Assembly (NCBI RefSeq): GCF_004354365.1
Contig: NZ_SJCY01000013.1
Span: 1 to 64,000 of the forward strand
Direction of reading: 5' to 3'
Length of the DNA stretch: 64,000 bases
DNA from: Pedobacter changchengzhani
GTDB taxonomy: Bacteria; Bacteroidota; Bacteroidia; Sphingobacteriales; Sphingobacteriaceae
The position numbers and the translations under genes were made by a program. Shown piece by piece: positions 27,177 through 36,707 of the stretch. A model generated the notes under the pieces. It was not told the DNA's origin. It saw only the letters and a list, made by a program, of their open reading frames with translations, and searched no databases. Every line of letters begins with the position of its first letter. The first letter of the stretch is position 1.

Positions 27177-27548
27177 TTTTTGTTATCTCCTTTTTAATGT
27201 TTTTTGATGGAATTTACAGATGTCTATGCCTATAATTTAAACTTTCTCTTTAAGCTTTCGGCATAATTTAAAAACCTAATTAGCAGTCAGAAACTTTCAT
27301 CAATTAAACCTAAATAAGATGATTATAGTTTTGAAAATTTAACGTTTTTATACTTTTAGCCTCTGCAACAATCAAAATTACAATTTTATTTTTGGAGTAA
27401 AAACCACCTCATTTTACAAAAAAATCTATTTTTAGCTCATCAAATATCATTTTATATAAAAGTAAATGCAATTATCATTGATAAAAACGTAAAAAATTAA
27501 GGTATGCTTACATTATAAAATATATCAATAGGATTTAAAGCATTTTTC
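27177..27548. other. Gene-free A/T-rich intergenic region
   Basis: About 370 bases between divergent genes contain no open frame or repeat that I can see. They are very A/T-rich and should contain both promoters. Only the -7 box of the downstream gene is clear. Confidence 0.5.
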
Positions 27549-27556
27549 TAACTTTG
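27549..27556 (+). promoter_or_regulatory. -7 box TAACTTTG upstream of the threonine dehydrogenase
   Basis: A full match to TAnnTTTG lies 17 bases before the ATG, giving a very short leader. No good -33 element is seen at the expected distance. Confidence 0.55.
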
Positions 27557-27573
27557 CTGTTCAGAATAAATTT

Positions 27574-28518
27574 ATGCAGGAAAAAATTATTGTTTTAGGC
27601 TCAAATGGTCAAATCGGCACAGAACTGGTTAATGCTTTACGCAAAATAAATGGCGATGACAATGTTATTGCCTGCGATATTAGAAGACCAGATTACGACA
27701 TCAAAAATTCGGCACCATTTGAATTTGTTAACGTTTTAGAAAAAGACGTTATAAAAGCTGTTTTCGATAAGTATCAACCAACTCAGGTTTATTTGTTGGC
27801 TGCATTATTATCCGCCACAGGCGAACAAAACCCTAAATTAGCATGGGATTTGAATATGAACGGCCTATTAAATGTGTTAGATTTAGCTTTAGAATTTAAA
27901 ACAAAAAAGGTTTATTGGCCAAGTTCTATCGCTGTTTTTGGACCAAGTTCTCCAAAAGATAATACCCCTCAAAATACCATTATGGATCCAAATACCGTTT
28001 ATGGTATTAGCAAATTAGCTGGCGAAAGATGGTGTGAATATTATCATGAAAAATATGGTTTGGATGTGCGTAGTATTCGCTACCCGGGATTGATCAGTTA
28101 TAAAGCAGCGCCTGGTGGTGGTACAACCGATTATGCCATACATATTTTTCACGATGCGCTAAAAAAAGGTTGTTACCAAAGCTTTTTAAATGCTGGATCT
28201 GAGTTGCCAATGATGTATATGGACGATGCAATTAGGGCAACTATTGAACTTATGGATGCACCTGCTGATAAAATTACGGTTAGAAGCAGTTATAATCTTG
28301 CCGGAGTAAGTTTTACGCCAGAGGTTTTAGCAGCGGAAATTAGAAAGCATATTCCTAATTTTGAACTCACTTACGGACCTAATGATCCACGCCAAAAAAT
28401 TGCTGATAGCTGGCCACATTCTATAAATGATGATTACGCTGCAAAAGATTGGAACTGGAAACCTGAGTTTGATTTAGAAAAACTTACGGTAGATATGTTA
28501 GATAATTTAAAGAAATAA
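27574..28518 (+). CDS. L-threonine 3-dehydrogenase, SDR type
   Basis: This protein of 314 residues is an extended short-chain dehydrogenase. The cofactor motif GSNGQIG is at 9-15, the catalytic SS is in WPSSIAVFGP, and Y143 and K147 are in VYGISK. The overall sequence, with RYPGLISYKAAPGGGTTDYA and ELPMMYMDDAIRAT, matches the SDR-type threonine dehydrogenases of Bacteroidota rather than the zinc-dependent Tdh of E. coli. It oxidises threonine to 2-amino-3-ketobutyrate with NAD. The ligase that would use this unstable product (kbl) lies about 6 kb downstream. A general NAD-dependent epimerase is the alternative. Confidence 0.82.
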   Translation: MQEKIIVLGSNGQIGTELVNALRKINGDDNVIACDIRRPDYDIKNSAPFEFVNVLEKDVIKAVFDKYQPTQVYLLAALLSATGEQNPKLAWDLNMNGLLNVLDLALEFKTKKVYWPSSIAVFGPSSPKDNTPQNTIMDPNTVYGISKLAGERWCEYYHEKYGLDVRSIRYPGLISYKAAPGGGTTDYAIHIFHDALKKGCYQSFLNAGSELPMMYMDDAIRATIELMDAPADKITVRSSYNLAGVSFTPEVLAAEIRKHIPNFELTYGPNDPRQKIADSWPHSINDDYAAKDWNWKPEFDLEKLTVDMLDNLKK

Positions 28519-28694
28519 GGTTAAAGATAAAAGGTTTAAGGCGTAAGGTTTTGCAATTGTCTAGATATTCAATATGTCAAAAAAATGCTTTGGGTTTAAA
28601 TAATTAGTTTATAAAAAATAAAACAAAGTTGGAAGTGATTTTTGAGGCATATTGTCTTGATACTTGATACTCAATACTTGATACTAAGAAAAAA

Positions 28695-29423
28695 ATGGGA
28701 AGAGCATTCGAATTTAGAAAAGAAAGAAAATTTAAACGTTGGGCAAAAATGGCCGTTCAGTTTACACGTATCGGAAAGGATATTGTAATGGCGGTTAAAG
28801 ATGCAGGACCTCATCCAGAAACCAACTCTCGTTTACGTACGGCAATGCAAAATGCCAAAGCGGTAAACATGCCGAAAGATAGGGTAGAAGCCGCCATAAA
28901 ACGTGCTTCGGATAAATCTATGGCCAATTATGAGGAAATTATTTATGAAGGTTATGCGCCTCATGGCGTTGCTATATTAATTGAAACGGCTACCGATAAT
29001 ACCAACCGAACTGTTGCAAATGTGCGCAGTTATTTTAATAAAACAGATGGTTCTTTAGGTAAAACTGGGTCATTAGATTTTATTTTCAACCGTAAATCTA
29101 TTTTCAGATTCGTACCTGCAGAAAATTTAGATTTAGAAGAATTGGAGTTTGAATTGATCGACGCTGGTTTGGAAGAATTATATGTAGAAGCTGATGAAGA
29201 AGGAAACGACATTGCAGTTGCACAAGGAACGTTCGAGAACTTCGGTCCGTTGCAAAAGGCTTTAGAAGAGAAAGGTATTGAACTTAAAAGTTCTAAATTA
29301 GAACGTATTGCACTTTCTCATCACGAAGTTAGTGAGGAGCATGTTGCCGATGTTCTAAAATTGATTGATAAGTTGGAAGAGGACGATGATGTGCAAGCCG
29401 TTTATCATAATATGGCTGAGTAG
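28695..29423 (+). CDS. YebC/PmpR-family (TACO1-like) protein
   Basis: This 242-residue protein has the family's basic N-terminus, with EFRKERKFKRWAKMA, GKDIVMAVKDAG and NPKMP-like AKAVNMPKDRVEAAIKRA. Further on are YEEIIYEGYAPHGVAILIE and an acidic tail. YebC proteins were first named transcription regulators and are now linked to relief of ribosome stalling. The family start is usually MGRAFE, as here. A low-complexity TACTTGATACT tract lies just upstream (about 28655-28685). Confidence 0.93.
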   Translation: MGRAFEFRKERKFKRWAKMAVQFTRIGKDIVMAVKDAGPHPETNSRLRTAMQNAKAVNMPKDRVEAAIKRASDKSMANYEEIIYEGYAPHGVAILIETATDNTNRTVANVRSYFNKTDGSLGKTGSLDFIFNRKSIFRFVPAENLDLEELEFELIDAGLEELYVEADEEGNDIAVAQGTFENFGPLQKALEEKGIELKSSKLERIALSHHEVSEEHVADVLKLIDKLEEDDDVQAVYHNMAE

Positions 29424-29446
29424 TAGCTTATGATTTTTTACAAAAA

Positions 29447-29652
29447 AGGCTGTCTCATAATCAATTTTGAAGACTTGTTAACAGAATAACATTTCGCAAG
29501 GTCGTCATTCCCGTGAAAACGGGAATCTTAAAGCGATAGAAAGGCTATGAAATACCTACTAAAGCATTAGGATGCCCAGTCAAGCTGAGCATGACGAAAC
29601 CGCCAAATTTAATTCTTATACAATATCCTGGGTTTTTATTTTGAGACAGCCT
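29447..29652. mobile_element. MITE-like element with AGGCTGTCTCA ends
   Basis: AGGCTGTCTCA at 29447-29457 recurs inverted at 29642-29652. A-runs lie outside the left end and T-runs outside the right one. The roughly 205 bases between have no open frame but contain GTCATTCCCGTG/CGGGAATC and GATGCCCAGTC/GACTG-type palindromes. The end motif resembles the termini of IS1182-type insertion sequences as I remember them. No target duplication can be confirmed. Confidence 0.5.
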
Positions 29653-29743
29653 CTTTTTTTTGTTTTTAAAAGAGTTAGAGTTGAGTTAATTGAAACTTAC
29701 TACGATTTTATTCTCACTATAAGAGGAAAGGATCTAATCTACA

Positions 29744-30457
29744 TTAGATAATTAAATCAATTAATTTTCCGAGTAAAATTGCGCTTAATGAAAATGTAAT
29801 AAATCCTAAAATATATGCGGCTAATGCTTTAAGGTAGTTCGTAAATTTTTCTTTACCAAAAAATTGACCAATTGCCCACGCAGCATATAAGAAGCCAATT
29901 ATACCACCGGCCTGCATCAATTCTATATGAGTAATTACCTGGAAAATAGCGAAAATTGTAAAAAATAACATCCCCATTCCCATTACAAAGCACAACAGAA
30001 TCAAGATTTCGAAAAAATTATAATTATGTTTTTTAAAAAGAATTTTGATCCAAAGTGCAATAAAAGCACCCATAATTATGTTCGAATAACCATAGTGATC
30101 TTGCACCCATTTAAAAATTAAGATGGTAGCAGATTTCTTTACCTCGTCGTATTTTATGTATCCATCCTCTAAATGGAAAAAATGAGTGACAATTGTATAA
30201 AGCAGTGAAGTTATAATTATGAAAATAATTGGTTTAACCAAACGGCTTCTATTTTCAAAGAAAAAATTTCTTACACTTTCTCCAGGTTTTGTTAGTAGTC
30301 CTAGTATGGTGTAAAGTATTCCTTTTTCAAAATGTAGAACATGCTCAATTTCATGAATAATGTAGTGGCCATCTATGCGCTTAAGTTTTGAAGCGCGCCC
30401 ACAAGTTGGACAAAATGGTGAGTTTAATTGGTCGTTACAATTTTGGCAACCTGTCAT
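29744..30457 (-). CDS. DUF3667 family membrane protein
   Basis: This protein of 237 residues begins with a zinc-ribbon-like MTGCQNCNDQLNSPFCPTCG (Cys 4, 7, 16 and 19). It continues with HEIEHVLHFEKGILYT and LLTKPGESVRNFFFENR, the signature of DUF3667, and then has about five transmembrane segments. The family is abundant in Bacteroidota and has no established role. It stands alone. Confidence 0.9.
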   Translation of the reverse strand: MTGCQNCNDQLNSPFCPTCGRASKLKRIDGHYIIHEIEHVLHFEKGILYTILGLLTKPGESVRNFFFENRSRLVKPIIFIIITSLLYTIVTHFFHLEDGYIKYDEVKKSATILIFKWVQDHYGYSNIIMGAFIALWIKILFKKHNYNFFEILILLCFVMGMGMLFFTIFAIFQVITHIELMQAGGIIGFLYAAWAIGQFFGKEKFTNYLKALAAYILGFITFSLSAILLGKLIDLII

Positions 30458-30598
30458 TTATATTGGGTTATTGGCTAATTAGTTAATTATTAAATGGTTT
30501 TACTATGTCTTTTGCTGGATTCTATTTTCATTATCTACAAAAATATAACTTTTCCGAAAGCAAAAAATCAAGCGGAAATTTTTAGAAAGCAACCTTCT

Positions 30599-31558
30599 TT
30601 AAAAGTTTACCGAGGTGCTTTCTTCTATCTTTTTATTTACGGTCTGCGGTACTTTAACATAATATCCAGTTCCATCGTAAGGTCGGTTTCGCGGGTGTGT
30701 TGTGCAGGCCGTTGAGCAACATCCATTTAAAGCATCTCCGCAATCGTCGCATTGGGTAATGTGCTCATTACATTCTGGATTAGCACAATTTATCATTTTT
30801 GGTGTGGTTTTGCCACAATTGTAACAAACTGAAATTACGGTTGGATTAACCGAATTTACATCTACAGCAATGCGGTTATCAAAAACATAACATTTTCCGT
30901 CGAAATTTGCGCCACCAGCTTCCTTACCGTATTTTATAATACCTCCGTGCAGTTGGTAAACGTCGTTAAAACCATGATGTAGAAGTAAAGCCGATGCTTT
31001 TTCACACTTTATGCCACCTGTGCAATAGGTCATTATCTTCTTATCCTTATATTTTGCAAGTGCATTTATTTGCTCAGGGAAATCCCTAAAATTATCAATA
31101 TCTAAAGTAATGGCATTTTTAAATTTCCCTAAATTATGCTCGTAATTCGACCGTACATCCAAAACAATCACGTCATCCTGATCCAACATTTCTCTAAACT
31201 CAGTTGGTTCTAAGTACTTCCCAGTTTTTTCATTTGGGTTGATAATACTCGTATCTCTTAATCCAGAATGTACAATCTCTGACTTGTATCGACAGTGCAT
31301 TTTAATAAAGGAAGGTTCTTCGACATCATCGATTTTAAACTCAGTTTTCGTAAACCTTTCATCGGCATGTATGGCTAACATATACGCTTCGCAAGCTTCT
31401 GCAGTGCCAGAAACTGTGCCGTTTAGGCCTTCATCAGCCACAATAATGCGCCCAACTAAATTGATTGATTTACAAAATTTAAGGTGTTCATCGGCAAATT
31501 TTTCAGCCTCTGCTATGTAACTATAGCAATAATAGAGTAGTGTTTGGTATTTTATCAT
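30599..31558 (-). CDS. trhO: tRNA uridine(34) hydroxylase (rhodanese family)
   Basis: This protein of 319 residues installs 5-hydroxyuridine at position 34 of certain tRNAs. The N-terminal acylphosphatase-like domain contains VADEGLNGTVSGT. The rhodanese domain has DVRSNYEHNLGKF and the active-site loop YCTGGIKCEKAS with Cys179 and Cys185. A C-terminal cysteine-rich zinc-binding region (CYNCG, CANPEC, CDDCG, CCSTAC) follows, which is common in this family. It is also known as UPF0176/YceA. Confidence 0.95.
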   Translation of the reverse strand: MIKYQTLLYYCYSYIAEAEKFADEHLKFCKSINLVGRIIVADEGLNGTVSGTAEACEAYMLAIHADERFTKTEFKIDDVEEPSFIKMHCRYKSEIVHSGLRDTSIINPNEKTGKYLEPTEFREMLDQDDVIVLDVRSNYEHNLGKFKNAITLDIDNFRDFPEQINALAKYKDKKIMTYCTGGIKCEKASALLLHHGFNDVYQLHGGIIKYGKEAGGANFDGKCYVFDNRIAVDVNSVNPTVISVCYNCGKTTPKMINCANPECNEHITQCDDCGDALNGCCSTACTTHPRNRPYDGTGYYVKVPQTVNKKIEESTSVNF

Positions 31559-31683
31559 AAAGCACTTGATACCGCTGCAAACGGCGTTTAAAGCAATGCA
31601 AAGATAGCGAAAAAGGTTAAAGCTGAAAGGTTAAAGGTAAATGGTTTTAACTTACGCCTTTAATCCTTATGCCTTCCACCTTT

Positions 31684-34158
31684 TTACAAACCGTAACTCA
31701 ACCTAAAGCCTTGCGAAATCTTTTTAGCGCCATCGTAAGCAAAGCCATAACTTGCTCTTAAAATTAACCGCTGAAAACCAAAATAAAATTCTTTATAATT
31801 TCTTTTTTCTGGCGATGATAGGTAACCGCCACCAATAAACTCTTCTAACTTTAATTTGCGCAGTAGTGGGACTTTATTGGTGAAAAACCCTGCAAAATTA
31901 TGCTCTGCATGCGCTTCAAAATATTGCTTATTGGTGCTAAATTGGTAAAATTCTAAATACTGAAATTTTCGAATATTTGGAGGGAATATGGTTGATATGT
32001 TACCCGAGAAGTGTTTGTATTCTGGGAAGTAATTAGAATTGCTGTTTAAAAATTTGCCAGCACCAATTAATAAGGTGGAATAGCCAAATAAGCCAAAACC
32101 AATTCGTTCTTGAAATAATTCCAATTTTGCAAAATCGTAATCTACATCGCTATTTAAAATATCTTTAAACCCCTTTTTATATAGCACAGTAATTTTTGGA
32201 TATTTAGACTCTGTATAAAATTTCCCATCGGGCCGTGTAATAAACTTTTGCCCAATAGCGTACATTAAGCTCGCCGTTGTGGTAAACGACGTGTAATTAG
32301 GGAACAACGGCGTTTCTTCATTTGGATTAAAAGGATTATTTGAGGTAAACTCACGGTCTTTTACGTCAATTATTTTAAAATTCGAGTGATTTACAAGTGT
32401 ACTATTCTTATTGTAATCGACACTTAAACTCGCTTGTAAGCCGTTAAGTAATTCTCTAGAAGTGTTTAGATTTACATATTTCTTTTCATAAAATTTTGGG
32501 AAATTCCGCTCATATAAAAGAGAGTTTATGGTATTTCCTAAAGGTGTAAGCGAGCCGAAACTATTTAAATCAAATATCCCATTGCCAAATGAAAATCCTA
32601 CACTTGCGCGTTTAATAGGGTTGTAAGCGTAATTCCCGCTTATTGAACCTGTAAGTTTTTGGTTAGCAAAGCCATACCTAAATTCTGGTCTAATGCTATA
32701 ATTAACCCTGTTTTCGAAAGCTTTGCGGTAAGTAACACCATATTTAAGTACAAAACCCTCAACTGTGTTGTAAAAAATACCCCTCCATAATGGGTCAAAA
32801 GCATAAGATTCTTTGTTAAAACGATCATTTACGGTATAGCCTCTAATTAAAAGTTTGCCTAGACCAAATTTGTTATTTTCTCGCTCTAACGAATCGAGAT
32901 AAGGTTTCGATTCCTTGCGCTTAGCAATGCTATCTTTACGAATGTAATTTGAACTTTCGTCGATAGTGAGCGGAATAGGACGATTGTTTTTCCAATAAAC
33001 CGAATCTTTTTTATTTACCAACTCGGTCACTTTTAATATCTCTCCGCTAAAAAAGTTTTTTGGAAATTTTGGATTAAGGTCATAATTACTGTAAACGCCC
33101 ACGTAATAACCTTGAAACTTAAACCCTAATATACTCCCAGTAAATTGAAAATTAATGTTTGTAGGGACATACATTTGCTTAATTTTTGTAAACTGTTGAT
33201 TTACGTTTAAGGTATCAACAAAATTTATTCCTGAGTTTTGAGTGAGGTATAAATCGGTGTTGTAAATTCTCCAACTATCATCTAAAATATAAATTATACC
33301 CCTAAAAACTGGGTCATTGGCTCTTCTCGGGATAACCTCAATCTTATTTACGGTTTCGCCATTTTCTCTAGTCTCGCCCAAAAATTTATACTGATAATAA
33401 AATAGTGCATTGTCTGCTATTGGTGAAATAAATCCCCGAGAACTCAATTTATTTTCGAGCAGGTAATTTTCGTAAAAGTTGATAATTAAATCTGAAGCTT
33501 TGTTAAAACTAAAGCCGTTATTTCTGCCTGCAACCTTTGATGAAATCATCTCCTCGTGGATGTTGTTGGGCCTTTTAAAGCTAAATTTACTTTCAGATTC
33601 TGATAAATAAATAATACCCTTTCTATTGGTATCCAAATCCAAAACTTTCTGAATATCTCTGCCCATAAACTTTTTTGGCGCACCTTTCAATTTCTGTACA
33701 CCTTTTATATACACGTCACAGGTGTATGAATTTAATTCGTTCAAATGTTTTTTCCGCTCTTTTATTGCGTTTCTTATAATGGCATAAGCAGGGTCTTCGG
33801 CATTTGCGTTAACCGTAACATTATTTAAGTTGTATGCTTCGGCAGTTAGGGCAATGTTTAGTGTTGTATTTTCAACTACATCAATACCGCGCGCTAACTG
33901 TTTAAAGCCTACAGCCCTAAAGTTTAATTCGTAACTACCTTTATTTAATTTTAGGGTGTAAAAACCATCAATATTTGCTGATGTGCCCTTTGTTGTATTT
34001 TTTAAATAAATAGTTGCAAATGGAACAGGCTTGCCATCAGCATCTTTAATTAATCCGCTCAACACAAATTGCTGGGCATAAGTAAATGAAGCAGTAAAGA
34101 GTAAAAGCAGTAAAGCAAAACTTAATTTCATGTAGTTTTTATAATTTTTATTATTCAA
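31684..34158 (-). CDS. DUF5686 outer-membrane protein with CarboxypepD_reg-like domain
   Basis: This secreted protein of 824 residues has a signal peptide (about residues 10-29, MKLSFALLLLLFTASFTYAQ). A carboxypeptidase-regulatory-like Ig domain follows at about 31-115 (SGLIKDADGKPVPFATIYLKN). A DUF5686 region and a predicted beta-rich barrel that ends in an aromatic-rich strand (FGFQRLILRASYGFAYDG and FRLSYGL) come after it. This is the shape of outer-membrane proteins related to TonB-linked receptors but without a plug. Function is unknown. An in-frame ATG at 34128 gives a tighter signal peptide and may be the true start. The family is nearly confined to Bacteroidota. Confidence 0.85.
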   Translation of the reverse strand: MNNKNYKNYMKLSFALLLLLFTASFTYAQQFVLSGLIKDADGKPVPFATIYLKNTTKGTSANIDGFYTLKLNKGSYELNFRAVGFKQLARGIDVVENTTLNIALTAEAYNLNNVTVNANAEDPAYAIIRNAIKERKKHLNELNSYTCDVYIKGVQKLKGAPKKFMGRDIQKVLDLDTNRKGIIYLSESESKFSFKRPNNIHEEMISSKVAGRNNGFSFNKASDLIINFYENYLLENKLSSRGFISPIADNALFYYQYKFLGETRENGETVNKIEVIPRRANDPVFRGIIYILDDSWRIYNTDLYLTQNSGINFVDTLNVNQQFTKIKQMYVPTNINFQFTGSILGFKFQGYYVGVYSNYDLNPKFPKNFFSGEILKVTELVNKKDSVYWKNNRPIPLTIDESSNYIRKDSIAKRKESKPYLDSLERENNKFGLGKLLIRGYTVNDRFNKESYAFDPLWRGIFYNTVEGFVLKYGVTYRKAFENRVNYSIRPEFRYGFANQKLTGSISGNYAYNPIKRASVGFSFGNGIFDLNSFGSLTPLGNTINSLLYERNFPKFYEKKYVNLNTSRELLNGLQASLSVDYNKNSTLVNHSNFKIIDVKDREFTSNNPFNPNEETPLFPNYTSFTTTASLMYAIGQKFITRPDGKFYTESKYPKITVLYKKGFKDILNSDVDYDFAKLELFQERIGFGLFGYSTLLIGAGKFLNSNSNYFPEYKHFSGNISTIFPPNIRKFQYLEFYQFSTNKQYFEAHAEHNFAGFFTNKVPLLRKLKLEEFIGGGYLSSPEKRNYKEFYFGFQRLILRASYGFAYDGAKKISQGFRLSYGL

Positions 34159-34293
34159 GTAAAGTTAACAATACACATTAATGCATTTAAAGTTTGTAAG
34201 TTGTTAAAAATAATTTGTTTAAACGTTATGCAATCATATTACCTTACCAATAATTTATTATTCATAAACGTTTAAACCTATTGTGTCTTTTAT

Positions 34294-34301
34294 TAACTTT
34301 G
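34294..34301 (+). promoter_or_regulatory. -7 box TAACTTTG upstream of kbl
   Basis: This full match to TAnnTTTG lies 26 bases before the kbl ATG. No convincing -33 element is present at the usual spacing. Confidence 0.55.
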
Positions 34302-34327
34302 GGCTTCTTTAACAAATAACACAAGTT

Positions 34328-35515
34328 ATGTATAAAACACTACAGCCGGTACTTCAAAAAGAATTAGAAGAAATTGAAAATGCAGGTTTATATAAGAAAG
34401 AGCGTATTATAGTAACCCCTCAAGGCGCAGATATTAAGGTAGAAGGTGGTGCAGAAGTAGTAAACTTTTGTGCTAATAATTACCTTGGCCTATCTTCTCA
34501 CCCAAAAGTAATTGAGGCAGCAAAAAAAGCGATAGACGATCACGGTTATGGCATGTCATCAGTTCGGTTTATTTGCGGCACACAAGATGTTCACAAAGAG
34601 TTGGAAGCTAAGATTTCTAAATTTTTAGGTACAGAAGATACGATACTTTATGCTGCCGCTTTTGATGCCAATGGAGGTGTGTTCGAACCCTTGTTCAACG
34701 CAGAAGATGCAATTATTTCTGATGAGTTGAATCACGCATCGATTATTGATGGCGTTCGTTTGTGTAAAGCACAGCGTTTCCGCTATAAAAATGCGGATAT
34801 GGAAGATTTAGAAAAGCAGTTAATTGCGGCTAAAGATTGCAGACACCGAATTATTGTAACCGATGGTGCTTTTTCTATGGATGGCTCAGTAGCACCGTTG
34901 GATAAAATTGCAGATTTAGCCGATAAATATGAAGCGTTGATCATGATTGATGAATCTCATTGCACAGGCTTTATCGGTAAAACCGGAAGAGGAACGCACG
35001 AGCATTTTGATGTAATGGACCGTATTGATATTATTACAGGTACTTTAGGTAAGGCTTTAGGTGGTGCATCTGGAGGATTTACATCAGGAAAAAAAGAAAT
35101 TGTGGAAATGCTTCGTCAACGTTCTCGCCCATACTTATTCTCAAATACTTTGGCGCCAGCTATTGCAGGTGCTTCTATTGCCGTGTTGGATATGCTTAGC
35201 GAAACTACATCGTTAAGAGATAAGCTAGAAAGCAATACAAAGTATTTTCGCGAAAAAATGACTGAAGCGGGGTTTGACATTAAGCCGGGTTTTCATCCAA
35301 TTGTGCCGGTAATGCTTTATGATGCTAAAATTGCACAAAATTTCGCTGCTAAAATGCTACAAGAGGGGATTTATGTAGTCGGATTTTTCTACCCGGTAGT
35401 AGGGCAAGGTAAAGCTCGAATTAGAGTGCAACTTTCGGCAGGGCATGAGCAACATCATTTAGACAAAGCAATTGCAGCGTTTACTAAAGTTGGTAAAGAA
35501 TTAGGTGTGATTTAA
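34328..35515 (+). CDS. kbl: 2-amino-3-ketobutyrate CoA ligase (glycine C-acetyltransferase)
   Basis: This PLP-dependent alpha-oxoamine synthase of 395 residues splits 2-amino-3-ketobutyrate with CoA into glycine and acetyl-CoA, after threonine dehydrogenase. Visible motifs are [10 protein letters not shown] near 50, the substrate-binding [10 protein letters not shown], the cofactor-binding DESHCTGF (Asp and His) and the PLP lysine K242 in [11 protein letters not shown] terminator follows. The SDR-type dehydrogenase lies upstream at 27574. Serine palmitoyltransferase is a related alternative, but the overall match is to Kbl. Confidence 0.95.
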   Translation: MYKTLQPVLQKELEEIENAGLYKKERIIVTPQGADIKVEGGAEVVNFCANNYLGLSSHPKVIEAAKKAIDDHGYGMSSVRFICGTQDVHKELEAKISKFLGTEDTILYAAAFDANGGVFEPLFNAEDAIISDELNHASIIDGVRLCKAQRFRYKNADMEDLEKQLIAAKDCRHRIIVTDGAFSMDGSVAPLDKIADLADKYEALIMIDESHCTGFIGKTGRGTHEHFDVMDRIDIITGTLGKALGGASGGFTSGKKEIVEMLRQRSRPYLFSNTLAPAIAGASIAVLDMLSETTSLRDKLESNTKYFREKMTEAGFDIKPGFHPIVPVMLYDAKIAQNFAAKMLQEGIYVVGFFYPVVGQGKARIRVQLSAGHEQHHLDKAIAAFTKVGKELGVI

Positions 35516-35544
35516 TTTAAAAGATAAGATTGAAAAATTTTTAG

Positions 35545-35570
35545 AAAGCCACTTCATGTGGCTTTTTGTA
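35545..35570 (+). terminator. Terminator of kbl
   Basis: The stem AAAGCCAC/GTGGCTTT with loop TTCAT is followed by T-rich sequence, 30 bases after the kbl stop. Confidence 0.85.
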
Positions 35571-35653
35571 TTTTGAGTCTATTTTCTTCAACCATTGTAA
35601 TTTAAACTCATTTTTTGATATTAAAAGCTGTAAATTTTCTAAATAAAATGACG

Positions 35654-35661
35654 TATATTTG
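35654..35661 (+). promoter_or_regulatory. -7 box TATATTTG upstream of pheS
   Basis: A full match to TAnnTTTG ends only five bases before the pheS ATG. If it is used, transcription would start at or next to the start codon. Confidence 0.5.
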
Positions 35662-35666
35662 AGCCC

Positions 35667-36707
35667 ATGTTACAGGATAAAATAACACAATATACTGAAG
35701 AAATTAATGCTTTTGTAACTGAAAAGGCAGATGAATTAGAACAGTTTCGCATAAAATACTTAGGGAGCAAAGGGATAATCAAAGATGTTTTTGATGCGTT
35801 TAAATCTGTTTCCATCGAAGAAAAAAAATCTTTAGGAAAGGTTTTAAATGAATTTAAGCAACTTGCAGAAGCAAAATATTTAGCTTTAAAAGATGCTACC
35901 GAAACATCAAATCACAAAGCTGAAACCGCTGATCGTGATTTAACTTTGCCGGGAGAAGGATTTGAAATCGGTTCTCGCCATCCTTTGGCATTGGTGCGGA
36001 GAGAAATTGTAGAAATTTATGCAAAGTTAGGTTTCACAGTTGCCGAAGGCCCAGAAATTGAGGATGATTGGCATAATTTTTCAGCTTTAAATTTTCCAGA
36101 AGAACATCCTGCACGCGATATGCAAGATACTTTTTTTATAAAAAAAGGTGGAGAAAAAGGTGATGTTGCTTTACGAACCCATACCTCATCAGTACAGGTA
36201 AGGATGATGGAGCAAGGACAACCTCCTTTTAGAGCAATTATGCCTGGTCGCGTTTACCGCAACGAAGCCATTTCTGCTCGTGCTCATTGCTTTTTTCATC
36301 AAATAGAAGGTTTATATGTTGATGAAAATGTTTCTTTTGCAGATTTGAAACAAACTTTATTCTATTTCGTGCAGGAGCTTTACGGTGAAGGCACGAAAGT
36401 TCGTTTCAGACCATCGTATTTTCCTTTTACAGAACCATCTGCAGAGATGGATATTTCGTGTACCATTTGTAAAGGAGCAGGTTGCCAACTTTGTAAGTAT
36501 AGTGGTTGGGTAGAAATTCTTGGTTGTGGTATGGTAGATCCAAATGTTTTGGAAAACTGTGGTATCGATTCTAAAAAATACAGTGGCTTTGCCTTCGGAA
36601 TGGGTATTGAAAGAATAGCCAATTTAAAATACGAGATTAAAGATTTGCGCTTGTTTTCTGAGAATGATGTCCGTTTTTTAAAGCAGTTTAAGTCTGCACT
36701 CATTTAA
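35667..36707 (+). CDS. pheS: Phenylalanine--tRNA ligase alpha subunit
   Basis: This class II aminoacyl-tRNA synthetase subunit of 346 residues has a coiled-coil N-terminus. Motif 2 (FRAIMPGRVYRNEAISARAHCFFHQIEGL) and motif 3 (FAFGMGIERIANLKY) are clear, and GEGFEIGSRHP is typical. An insertion CTICKGAGCQLCKYSG with four cysteines looks like a zinc ribbon and is usual in this phylum. The stop (TAA) shares one base with the next start. pheT is not adjacent. Confidence 0.97.
   Translation: MLQDKITQYTEEINAFVTEKADELEQFRIKYLGSKGIIKDVFDAFKSVSIEEKKSLGKVLNEFKQLAEAKYLALKDATETSNHKAETADRDLTLPGEGFEIGSRHPLALVRREIVEIYAKLGFTVAEGPEIEDDWHNFSALNFPEEHPARDMQDTFFIKKGGEKGDVALRTHTSSVQVRMMEQGQPPFRAIMPGRVYRNEAISARAHCFFHQIEGLYVDENVSFADLKQTLFYFVQELYGEGTKVRFRPSYFPFTEPSAEMDISCTICKGAGCQLCKYSGWVEILGCGMVDPNVLENCGIDSKKYSGFAFGMGIERIANLKYEIKDLRLFSENDVRFLKQFKSALI

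Noticed and set aside
29447..29652. A complete insertion sequence
   Set aside because: Only 206 bases lie between the ends and no transposase frame is present, so at most it is a nonautonomous element.
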